Positions 1 through 5,542 of a stretch of DNA of 9,047 bases are shown one piece after another (the first letter of the stretch is position 1; each line of letters starts with the position of its first letter). A program made the position numbers and the translations under genes. Below the pieces are notes generated by a model that was not told the origin of the DNA, searched no databases, and saw only the letters and a list, made by a program, of their open reading frames with translations. The stretch spans positions 1-9,047 of the forward strand of contig CAYLNK010000282.1 in assembly GCA_964384675.1 (NCBI GenBank). Direction: 5' to 3'. The stretch is from CAYLNK01 sp964384675 (GTDB taxonomy: Bacteria; Acidobacteriota; Thermoanaerobaculia; UBA5066).

Positions 1-8
1 GTCGCGCG

Positions 9-926
9 TCACGCCGCCTCCAGGAGACCGGCGACGCGGAGGGCGTCCTCGACGGCCGCGTGATGGACCGGCGAGAGCGGCACCAGCGGAAGGCGAAGCG
101 TTCCGCCGCACAGGCCGAGCCGGGCGAGCGCCCACTTCACCGGGATCGGGTTCGACTCCCGGAAGTTCGCGCGCATCAGCGGGAAGAGGCGGGCCTGGAG
201 CGCCGCGGCCCGGGCGCGATCCCCGTTCAGCCCCGCGGTGATCAGCTCGACGTAGAGGGCGGGCGCCTCGTTCGAGACGACGGCGATCACACCGTCGGCG
301 CCGCACGCCACCATCGGGAGCGCGAGGGAGTCCTCGCCCGAGAGGACCGCGAAGCGCTCGGGCCGCGACCTCAGGATCTCGCACGCCTGGTCGAGGTTGC
401 CCGAGGCCTCCTTCACGGCCGCGAAGCGCGGGTCCTCGGCCAGGGCGAGGACGGTGTCGGGCAGCATGTTGACGCCCGTCCGTCCCGGCACGTTGTAGAT
501 CACGACGGGCAGCTCGCCCGCGTCGGCGACCGCCTCGAAGTGCTCGATCAGGCCGCGCGGCGTCGGCTTGTTGTAGTACGGCGTGACGACGAGGAGGCCG
601 TCCGCGCCGACGGACCGGCATCGGGCCGCGAGCCTCTGCGACTTCTTCGTGTCGTTCGACCCGCACCCCGCGATGACGAGCACGCGACGCGAAGAGGCGC
701 GCGCCTCCTCCACCGCGACCGCCACGACCCGCTCGTGCTCGTCCGGCTCGAGCGTCACCGCCTCGCCCGTCGTTCCGCACGGGACGAGCCCCGTCACGCC
801 GCCGGCGATCTGCCGCTTCACCAGGACGCGCAGCGCCGCCTCGTCCAGGTCACCGCCCTCCGTGAACGGCGTGACCAGGGCGGTGAAGACTCCGGACAGC
901 CGGGTGGCGGGCTCGCTCGCGGTCAT
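9..926 (-). CDS. dapA: 4-hydroxy-tetrahydrodipicolinate synthase DapA
   Basis: DapA condenses pyruvate with aspartate semialdehyde, the committed step of the diaminopimelate/lysine branch, in the cytoplasm. The 305-residue protein is close to full family length. Visible motifs: CGTTGE (50-55), YYNKP (117-121), YNVPGRT with the catalytic Tyr144 (144-150), KEASG with the Schiff-base Lys172, and NPIPVK (259-264). The start ATG at 926-924 is chosen because the reading frame further upstream has no family similarity and a strong site (GAGAGGAG, 940-933) precedes it. The start overlaps the dapB stop as ATGA, so translation is probably coupled. Aligned from memory to E. coli DapA, the lysine-site residues His56 and Asn80 are kept (His64, Asn91), but Glu84 is replaced by Lys95. 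Lysine inhibition may therefore be weak, which is inference. It is the last operon gene visible; the next gene lies outside the window. Confidence 0.97.
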   Translation of the reverse strand: MTASEPATRLSGVFTALVTPFTEGGDLDEAALRVLVKRQIAGGVTGLVPCGTTGEAVTLEPDEHERVVAVAVEEARASSRRVLVIAGCGSNDTKKSQRLAARCRSVGADGLLVVTPYYNKPTPRGLIEHFEAVADAGELPVVIYNVPGRTGVNMLPDTVLALAEDPRFAAVKEASGNLDQACEILRSRPERFAVLSGEDSLALPMVACGADGVIAVVSNEAPALYVELITAGLNGDRARAAALQARLFPLMRANFRESNPIPVKWALARLGLCGGTLRLPLVPLSPVHHAAVEDALRVAGLLEAA

Positions 927-1612
927 ATCGTTCTCCTCTCGAAGAAGTCGTCCAGCGTGACGGGGCCGGTGAGACCGGACCGGAGCAGCCACTCCGCCGC
1001 CTGCACGGCCCCGCCCGCGAAGATGGCGCGGGAGCGGGCTCGGTGGACCAGCTCGATCGACTCCTCGGGACCTTCGAAGACGACGACGTGCTCGCCCGGC
1101 TGTCCGCCGTGGCGGAGCGAGACGATCGGCACCTCGCCGGCGTCCGGGCCCCACACCGCCGTGATCTCCGCCGCGAGCGCCCGCGCCGTGCCGGACGGGG
1201 CGTCCTTCTTGGCCGCGTGATGCCGGTCCACGATGCCGGGCTGGAAGTCGGTGAAGCGCGCCAGGTCTCTCGCCGCCTGGGCGACCGCGCGCCGCAGCAC
1301 CGCGACGCCGATCGAGAAGTTCGGCGCGTGGAGGAACGGCACCCGCCTCTCGCGGGCCAGGTCCCGCGCGCCGACGACGTCCCAGCCGGTCGTGCCGGAG
1401 ACGGTCGGGATGCCGGCGAGGAGCAGCTCGCGCACGAGGCCGGTGGCCGCCTCCGGCGTCGTGAACTCGAAGGCGACGTCCAGGGTCGCCGGCTCGATCG
1501 CGGCGATGCGGTCCCGCGGCCCCACCTTCCGCGCCACGGCATGGCCGCGCGAGATCAGCGCGGCCTCCACGGCGCGGCCCATCTTCCCGGGCCCGACGAT
1601 CAACGCCTTCAT
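923..1612 (-). CDS. dapB: 4-hydroxy-tetrahydrodipicolinate reductase DapB, short form
   Basis: DapB reduces the DapA product to tetrahydrodipicolinate using NAD(P)H. At 229 residues it is shorter than the roughly 270-residue E. coli enzyme and resembles the compact forms found in several phyla. Motifs in order: nucleotide-binding GPGKMG (7-12), FTTPEA (50-55), GTTGW (73-77), APNFSIGV (96-103), the substrate-site DRHHAAKKDAPSGTA (129-143, with His131 and Lys135 matching the catalytic His/Lys pair), and a C-terminal dinucleotide/tetramer region ending near FAGGAVQAAEWL (198-209). The ATG at 1612-1610 overlaps the lysC stop as ATGA and is preceded by GGAGGG at 1626-1621, so it has both its own ribosome site and likely coupling. 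Its stop overlaps the dapA start in the same way. Confidence 0.96.
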   Translation of the reverse strand: MKALIVGPGKMGRAVEAALISRGHAVARKVGPRDRIAAIEPATLDVAFEFTTPEAATGLVRELLLAGIPTVSGTTGWDVVGARDLARERRVPFLHAPNFSIGVAVLRRAVAQAARDLARFTDFQPGIVDRHHAAKKDAPSGTARALAAEITAVWGPDAGEVPIVSLRHGGQPGEHVVVFEGPEESIELVHRARSRAIFAGGAVQAAEWLLRSGLTGPVTLDDFFERRTI

Positions 1613-2982
1613 GCGCCCGTCCCTCCGAAGAACTCCTCGTGCAGCTGGCACAGCGCGCGCCTGGCGTCGACCGCGTCGACCACCATCGTCAGGTTCGTGT
1701 CGGACGCTCCCTGCGAGATCAGGACGACGTTGACGTCGCGGAGCGCGCCGAAGACCCGTGCCGCGATGCCCGGCGTCGTGCGCAGCCCGCGTCCCACGAC
1801 GGAGACGACGGCGAGGCTCCCGAGCACCGACACCTCGGCCAGCTCGGAGAGGTCCCGCACCAGGGCGTCGACCGGCGCCTTCCCGTCGACGGTGATCGAG
1901 ATCGAGACCTCGCTCGTCGAGATGACGTCGACCGGCACCGCGTGCTTCTCGAAGACCGAGAAGACGCGCGCCGCGAAGCCGTGGGCGAGAAGCATCCGCG
2001 GGCTGCCGACGAAGAGCGCCGTCACACCGCCCCGCATCGCGAGCGCCCGCACGCCGAGGCCCGGCGCCTCGGCCCTCACGACCGTTCCCGTCCCATCGGG
2101 CCGGAAGGTGTTCCTCACCACCACCGGGATCCCGCGCGCCACGGCGGGCTTGATCGTCGCCGGGTGGAGGACCTTGGCGCCGAAGAACGCCAGCTCCGCC
2201 GCCTCTGCGTAGCCCACCTCGGGGACGAGGCGCGCTCCCGTCACGACCCGGGGATCGGCGGTCAGGATCCCGTCGACGTCGGTCCAGATCTCGATCGCCT
2301 CGACCGGGATGCCGGCGTCGTGGAGGCCCGCGCCGAGGAGCGCCGCCGAGTAGTCGGAGCCGCCGCGCCCCAGCGTGGTGATCGAGCCGTCCGGCGCCGC
2401 GCCGACGAAGCCGCCGGTGACGATCGTCCGGCCCGCCGCCACTCCCGGGACCAGCAGCAGCCGGGCCGCCTCGGCGATCGCGGTCTCGTCGGGGAGCGCG
2501 GCGCCGTACGCGCCGTCGGTCTTCACGATCGAGCGCGGGTCGATCCGCACGACGTCCACGCCACGCGAGAGGAGCGCGGCCTCGGCGAGGCGCGACGACA
2601 GGAGCTCGCCCGCCGCCGCGATGGCGTCCGTCGTGCGCGCGGACAGCTCGCCCAGGAGCGAGACCCCGGTGGAGAGGTCCGAGAGGCGCACCAGCTCCCG
2701 GGCCACCTCGTCGCGGCACGCCGCGGCGTCGTCCGGGTCCAGTCCGAGTCCGTCGACGGCCGCGCGATGCCGCTCGCCGAGAGCCCGCAGAGCGGTCTCG
2801 GCCTCGGTGCGGTCCTTGCGGCGCGCGGCCTCGGAGAGGGCCAGCAGGAGGTCGGTGACGCCGCCCATCGCCGAGACCACGACCAGCGGCGTCTCGTGGC
2901 GGCGCGCGGCGACCAGCTCGGCCACACGGTCGATCCGGGCGGCGTCGCCGACCGACGTGCCGCCGAACTTGAGGACTCTCAT
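1609..2982 (-). CDS. lysC: Aspartate kinase LysC with two ACT domains
   Basis: Aspartate kinase phosphorylates aspartate, the first step of the pathway to Lys, Thr and Met. The 457-residue length matches the longer, E. coli LysC-like class rather than the approximately 400-residue class of actinobacteria and bacilli, because of the extended helical region at about 50-110. Motifs: KFGGTS (5-10), TTLGRGGSDYSA (202-213), WTDVDGI (233-239) and FFGAKVLHP (266-274). The C-terminal regulatory part holds two ACT domains, about 310-380 with TSEVS (356-360), the lysine-sensing signature region in E. coli LysC, and about 388-455 with SQGASDTNLTMVVD (423-436). Allosteric control by lysine is likely from family knowledge. 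The start is fixed by homology right after ATG 2982-2980. I see no convincing Shine-Dalgarno sequence in the 19-base gap after asd, so translation probably depends on coupling through the mini-ORF at 2979-3005. Confidence 0.97.
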   Translation of the reverse strand: MRVLKFGGTSVGDAARIDRVAELVAARRHETPLVVVSAMGGVTDLLLALSEAARRKDRTEAETALRALGERHRAAVDGLGLDPDDAAACRDEVARELVRLSDLSTGVSLLGELSARTTDAIAAAGELLSSRLAEAALLSRGVDVVRIDPRSIVKTDGAYGAALPDETAIAEAARLLLVPGVAAGRTIVTGGFVGAAPDGSITTLGRGGSDYSAALLGAGLHDAGIPVEAIEIWTDVDGILTADPRVVTGARLVPEVGYAEAAELAFFGAKVLHPATIKPAVARGIPVVVRNTFRPDGTGTVVRAEAPGLGVRALAMRGGVTALFVGSPRMLLAHGFAARVFSVFEKHAVPVDVISTSEVSISITVDGKAPVDALVRDLSELAEVSVLGSLAVVSVVGRGLRTTPGIAARVFGALRDVNVVLISQGASDTNLTMVVDAVDARRALCQLHEEFFGGTGA

Positions 2983-3005
2983 CTCGGGCGCGCGGCTTCG
3001 CTCAT
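2979..3005 (-). CDS. Eight-codon coupling mini-ORF between asd and lysC (candidate)
   Basis: The 27 bases read MSEAARPR then TGA. The ATG (3005-3003) overlaps the asd stop as ATGA, and its TGA (2981-2979) overlaps the lysC start as ATGA, so the mini-ORF exactly fills the space between the two genes. A ribosome finishing asd could restart here, translate eight codons and restart on lysC, which lacks a clear Shine-Dalgarno site. The peptide itself is unlikely to have a function. The layout is seen directly; the coupling role is inference, and a chance occurrence is possible because ATGA is short. Confidence 0.35.
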   Translation of the reverse strand: MSEAARPR

Positions 3006-4239
3006 GCCGGAGCGCCTTCGCGAACCGGCACCCGCCCCGTCGCCAGGCACAGCTCGGCGTTCAGCAGCGCCGCGCCGGCCGCGCCCCGGATGGTGTTGTG
3101 GACGAGGAGCGAGAAGCGGACGTCGAAGAACGGATCGGGCCGGACCCGCCCGACGGTCACCACCATGCCGTGCCCGGCGTCCACGTCCCTCATCGGCTGG
3201 GGCCGGTCGCGCTCGCCGCGGACGGCGATGGGGCGCGCCGGGGCGGTCGGCAGGCCGAGCCGCTGGGGCTCCCCGGTGAAGCCCTCGAGCGCGGCGCGCA
3301 CGTCGTCGAGCGACGCCTTCGCGGCGAATCTCAGGAAGACGGACTCGGTGTGCCCGTCGCGCACCGGCACCCGGTTCACCGAGACCGAGAGCGGGAACGA
3401 CGGCTCCTCGACGGCGCCGTTCACGAGCAGGATGGTGCCCGCGCGGTCGACCCCGATCACCACCACGGGCTTGCGGTAGCGTTCGCGCAGGCGCCCGGCC
3501 ACGCTGCCGATGACGCCCGGGTGCCAGCCGTCCTCGGCCACCACGAGGCAGGGCGCGTCGATGGGCGAGTACGGCTGCCCGAGCGCGGTGATCNNNNNNN
3601 NNNCCTCGGCTCGCGCTCGATCTTCTCCTCCTCGCCCTCGATGAACGGGATGACGTTCGCCAGGCCGTCCAGCGACGGGACGCCGGGATAGCCCGCGCCG
3701 GACAGGGCCTGCAGCGTGACGACCGTGCACGCCTCGATCCCGAACGCGCGGTGGAGCGGCGCGAGCGCCATCGCGAGGCCCACGGTCGAGCAGTTGGGGT
3801 TGGTCACGAGCCCGCCGCCGGGGACGCGCCACGTCTGGCCGTCGAGGAGCGCCAGGTGGTCCGCGTTCACCTCGGGGATCAGGAGCGGAACGTCGGGCCG
3901 CATCCGGAAGCTCTTGGTGTTCGAGATGACGAGCTTCCCGCGCCCCGCCTGCATCGGCTCGATGGTGTCCGCCACGCTCGCGTCGAGCGCCGACAGCACG
4001 ATCGGCGAGGAGAGCTCCCCGTCGACGGCGACCACGGTCAGCTCCCGGGCCTCCTCCGGGATGTCGCCCGCGAGGATCCAGCGGGTGGCCTCGCGGTACG
4101 TCTTCCCCGCCGAGCGCTCCGAGGCCGCCACCTCCGCGAGCCGCAGCGTCGGGTGGCCGGCGAGCATCGCCACCATCCGCTGCCCCACGGCCCCCGTCGC
4201 CCCGAGGACCGCCACGTCCGTCTTCCCCGTCCTGGTCAT
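3002..4239 (-). CDS. asd: Aspartate-semialdehyde dehydrogenase (archaeal/eukaryotic-type), interrupted by gap and foreign segment
   Basis: Asd reduces aspartyl phosphate to aspartate semialdehyde with NADPH, linking LysC to DapA. The N-terminal part (212 residues, 4239-3604) shows GATGAVGQRM (13-22), SNTKSFRM (106-113), VPLLIPEVN (117-125), TNPNC with the catalytic Cys150, and LSGAGYPGVPSLD (179-191). The C-terminal part (3430-3005) carries VNRVPVRDGHTES with the active-site His codon at 3352-3350 and NTIRGAAGAALLNAEL near the end. The SNTKSFRM and GYPGVPSLD blocks mark the yeast/archaeal-type Asd, not the E. coli type. The two parts are in different frames and separated by ten Ns plus a RecJ-like segment (3431-3593). 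Joining them with only a few missing residues gives about 355 residues, normal for this type. The start ATG has GAGGAAAGGGG at 4255-4245 in front. First gene of the operon, directly behind a terminator hairpin. Confidence 0.9.
3431..3593 (-). pseudogene. RecJ-like DHHA1-domain fragment inside asd (probable assembly chimera)
   Basis: Read on the minus strand from 3592, 54 codons encode a stretch with CLVVAEDGWHPGVIG, then SVAGRLRERY and KPVVVIGVD. This is the conserved block of the C-terminal DHHA1 region of the single-strand exonuclease RecJ (E. coli RecJ has the related EEWHQGVVG...SRIKERF...PVI). It stops just before the GSGRS motif that normally follows, so it is cut at both ends: by the N run on one side and by Asd sequence on the other. 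It is in frame with the Asd C-terminus (LVNGAVEEPSFPLS begins at 3427). Asd has no such domain. Most likely a misjoined read or contig from a recJ gene elsewhere; a real insertion is the less likely alternative. Confidence 0.75.
3594..3603. other. Assembly gap of ten Ns
   Basis: Ten consecutive Ns lie inside asd. The length is a typical scaffolder placeholder, so the true size is unknown. The Asd frame changes across it, which supports a wrong gap length. The family pattern places only a few residues here (a KILG-like block after EEEKIEREPR). Confidence 0.99.
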
Positions 4240-4260
4240 CGTCGCCCCTTTCCTCGAACG

Positions 4261-4286
4261 AAAAAGCCCGCCGTTTCCGGCGGGCT
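4261..4286 (-). terminator. Intrinsic terminator in the asd leader (attenuator hairpin)
   Basis: On the minus strand a perfect nine-base-pair stem, AGCCCGCCG (4286-4278) with CGGCGGGCT (4273-4265), encloses a GAAA tetraloop of GNRA type and runs into five Ts (4265-4261). The T-tract exists only in the leftward direction. It ends 21 bases before the asd start codon, and no gene upstream on this strand needs a terminator. Its natural role is therefore premature termination of the asd operon transcript. Confidence 0.88.
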
Positions 4287-4315
4287 CGATTCGTCTCGTC
4301 TCGTTTCCGGGCCTG

Positions 4316-4414
4316 CTATCCGGCCCGTCGCGAAATCGCCGCTTCTCGCCCGCCTCGGCACGTCGAGGTCTTCGACTTGGTCCGCTTTCGGGTGGCGAGA
4401 AGGGAGATCGGCAT
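4316..4414 (-). CDS. Thr/Lys-rich attenuator leader peptide (candidate)
   Basis: A 32-codon ORF starts with ATG at 4414-4412 and ends at TAG 4318-4316. It begins MPISLLA; residues 8-18 read TRKRTKSKTST, four Thr and three Lys codons among eleven, in a genome whose neighbouring proteins are poor in Lys. It lies wholly in the noncoding space between the divergent genes, so it is not a shadow of another gene. The predicted transcription start (about 4419-4417) is only a few bases before the ATG, with no room for a Shine-Dalgarno sequence, so it would be translated leaderless. Its stop lies 30 bases before the terminator stem. The likely job is to sense charged tRNA-Thr and tRNA-Lys, the end products of the downstream pathway; the peptide itself is probably dispensable. 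Confidence 0.6.
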   Translation of the reverse strand: MPISLLATRKRTKSKTSTCRGGREAAISRRAG

Positions 4415-4424
4415 CGCGGCGCCG

Positions 4425-4454
4425 ACAGTAGGCGGAGGCACGCGGCGATGTCAA
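4425..4454 (-). promoter_or_regulatory. Sigma70-type promoter of the asd operon
   Basis: A consensus -35 TTGACA (4454-4449) is followed, after 18 bases, by TACTGT (4430-4425), which keeps the three most conserved -10 positions. Transcription would start near 4418, giving an approximately 180-base leader that contains the attenuator. The -35 box directly abuts and partly overlaps the first codons of the divergent gene at 4448, so the two genes share and may compete for this DNA. Confidence 0.6.
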
Positions 4455-5533
4455 GCGCGAGAATCCGACCGATGAGCGACGCTCTCCTCGACTCCACGCG
4501 TCCGGTCCGGCCCGGTGAGGAGCTCCCCCTCGAGGCGCTCGCCGCGTGGCTGCGCGCGGCGCTGCCCGGCTCCTCGGGGCCGCTCGCCGTCGAGCAGTTC
4601 CCGGGCGGCTATTCGAACCTGACGTACCTCCTCCGCCTCGGCGACCTCGAGCTGGTGCTGCGACGCCCGCCGGCCGGAGCGCACGTCAAGACGGGCCACG
4701 ACATGGGCCGCGAGGTGCGCGTCCTCTCGCGTCTCTCCACGATCTACCCGCTCGCCCCGCGCCCCCTCGCCTTCTGCGAGGACCCGGCCGTGCTCGGCGC
4801 GCCGTTCTACGTGATGGAGCGGCGCAAGGGCCTGATCCTCCGGAAGGAGCCCCCGCCCGGGCTCGTGCTCGATCCGGCGCGCCTGGCCGAATCGCTCGTG
4901 CGCGGCCTGGCGGAGCTCCACGCCATCGACGTCGGGAAGGCGGGGCTCGCCGACTTCGGCAAGCCGGCCGGCTACGTGGAGCGGCAGGTCACCGGCTGGA
5001 CCCAGCGGTACCGCGACGCGCGCACCGACGACTGGCCGGAGCTGGAGGCCGTGGCCGCGTGGCTGGCGGCGAACCGGCCGGCGGAGAGCGGCGCGGCGCT
5101 GATCCACAACGACTACAAGTACGACAACCTCGTCCTCGACGCCGGGGATCCGACCCGCATCGTCGCGGTCCTCGACTGGGAGATGGCGACCCTGGGCGAC
5201 CCGCTGATGGACCTGGGCACGACGCTCGGGTACTGGGTGGAGGCGGGCGACGACCCCGCCTGGCAGGCGATGCGCGTGGGCCCCACGGCCATGCCCGGCA
5301 GCCCCACCCGTCGCCAGCTGGCCGAGAGGTACGGCGAGCTCACCGGGCGGGACGTCTCCGGGATCCTCTTCCACTACGCGTTCGGGCTCCTGAAGATCGC
5401 CGTCATCGCCCAGCAGATCTACGCCCGCTACGCGAGGGGCCAGACCCGCGATCCGCGCTTCTCGCGCCTCCACCAGGTGGTGGGTCTGCTCGGAAGGACC
5501 GGGGCCGACGCCCTCGAGGCCCAACGGATCTAG
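4448..5533 (+). CDS. APH/ACAD10-11-type phosphotransferase family protein
   Basis: A 361-residue protein of the aminoglycoside-phosphotransferase-like kinase fold, of the subgroup related to the kinase part of ACAD10/ACAD11. Visible: GGYSNLTYLL in the N-lobe (53-62), the core strand ELVLRRPP (68-75), the catalytic loop HNDYKYDN (220-227, the HxDxxxxN Brenner motif), and the metal-binding DWE (243-245) followed by DPLMDLG (251-257). In animals this kinase type phosphorylates 4-hydroxyacyl-CoAs; the bacterial substrate is unknown, so an acyl-CoA-related role is only a suggestion and antibiotic resistance is unlikely. The ATG at 4448 is preferred over 4472 because GGAGG lies at 4434-4438 at ideal spacing. 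No clear own promoter was found. The next gene starts nine bases after the stop, so the two are probably cotranscribed. Confidence 0.88.
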   Translation: MSSARIRPMSDALLDSTRPVRPGEELPLEALAAWLRAALPGSSGPLAVEQFPGGYSNLTYLLRLGDLELVLRRPPAGAHVKTGHDMGREVRVLSRLSTIYPLAPRPLAFCEDPAVLGAPFYVMERRKGLILRKEPPPGLVLDPARLAESLVRGLAELHAIDVGKAGLADFGKPAGYVERQVTGWTQRYRDARTDDWPELEAVAAWLAANRPAESGAALIHNDYKYDNLVLDAGDPTRIVAVLDWEMATLGDPLMDLGTTLGYWVEAGDDPAWQAMRVGPTAMPGSPTRRQLAERYGELTGRDVSGILFHYAFGLLKIAVIAQQIYARYARGQTRDPRFSRLHQVVGLLGRTGADALEAQRI

Positions 5534-5542
5534 ACTAGGACC

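Larger units (their letters stand above)
4261..4414 (-). promoter_or_regulatory. Candidate ribosome-mediated transcription attenuator of the asd-lysC-dapB-dapA operon
   Basis: Four pairing segments follow the classical attenuator order. Segment 1, CTTCTCGCC (4402-4394), is perfectly complementary to segment 2, GGCGAGAAG (4350-4342). GGCGGGC (4354-4348), overlapping segment 2, is complementary to segment 3, GCCCGCC (4285-4279), which is the 5' arm of the terminator. Segment 4 is the terminator 3' arm. Between 1 and 2 lie the Thr/Lys codons of the leader ORF. A ribosome stalled there would cover segment 1, free segment 2 to pair with segment 3, and prevent termination. Full translation, or none, would leave the terminator to form. 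A further hairpin, CGGGCC (4327-4322) with GGCCCG (4313-4308), carries the leader stop codon in its loop. The complementarities are seen; the mechanism is inferred by analogy with thr and trp leaders. Confidence 0.65.

Noticed and set aside
1043..2212. Long plus-strand ORFs opposite the asd-lysC-dapB-dapA genes (60-1220, 1043-2212, 1639-3279, 2375-3691)
   Set aside because: They are GC-driven shadows: low-complexity Arg/Ala/Pro-rich translations, no known motif, and strong conserved genes on the other strand.
3002..4239. A genuine Asd-RecJ fusion or domain insertion
   Set aside because: The fragment is cut at both ends, abuts a ten-N gap, lacks catalytic DHH motifs and would break the Asd catalytic domain; a misassembly is simpler, though reads must decide.
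4261..4286. A terminator acting on rightward transcription
   Set aside because: On the plus strand the stem is preceded by A residues and followed by CGATTCG, so there is no T-tract; it can work as an intrinsic terminator only leftward.
4240..4447. A lysine (L-box) or SAM riboswitch in the asd leader
   Set aside because: The leader lacks any recognisable riboswitch core and is largely occupied by the leader ORF and simple hairpins; the peptide attenuator explains it better.
4240..4497. An N-terminal extension of Asd upstream of 4239
   Set aside because: The frame is open, but it would run through the terminator, leader and promoter, has no family similarity, and a good ribosome site precedes ATG 4239.
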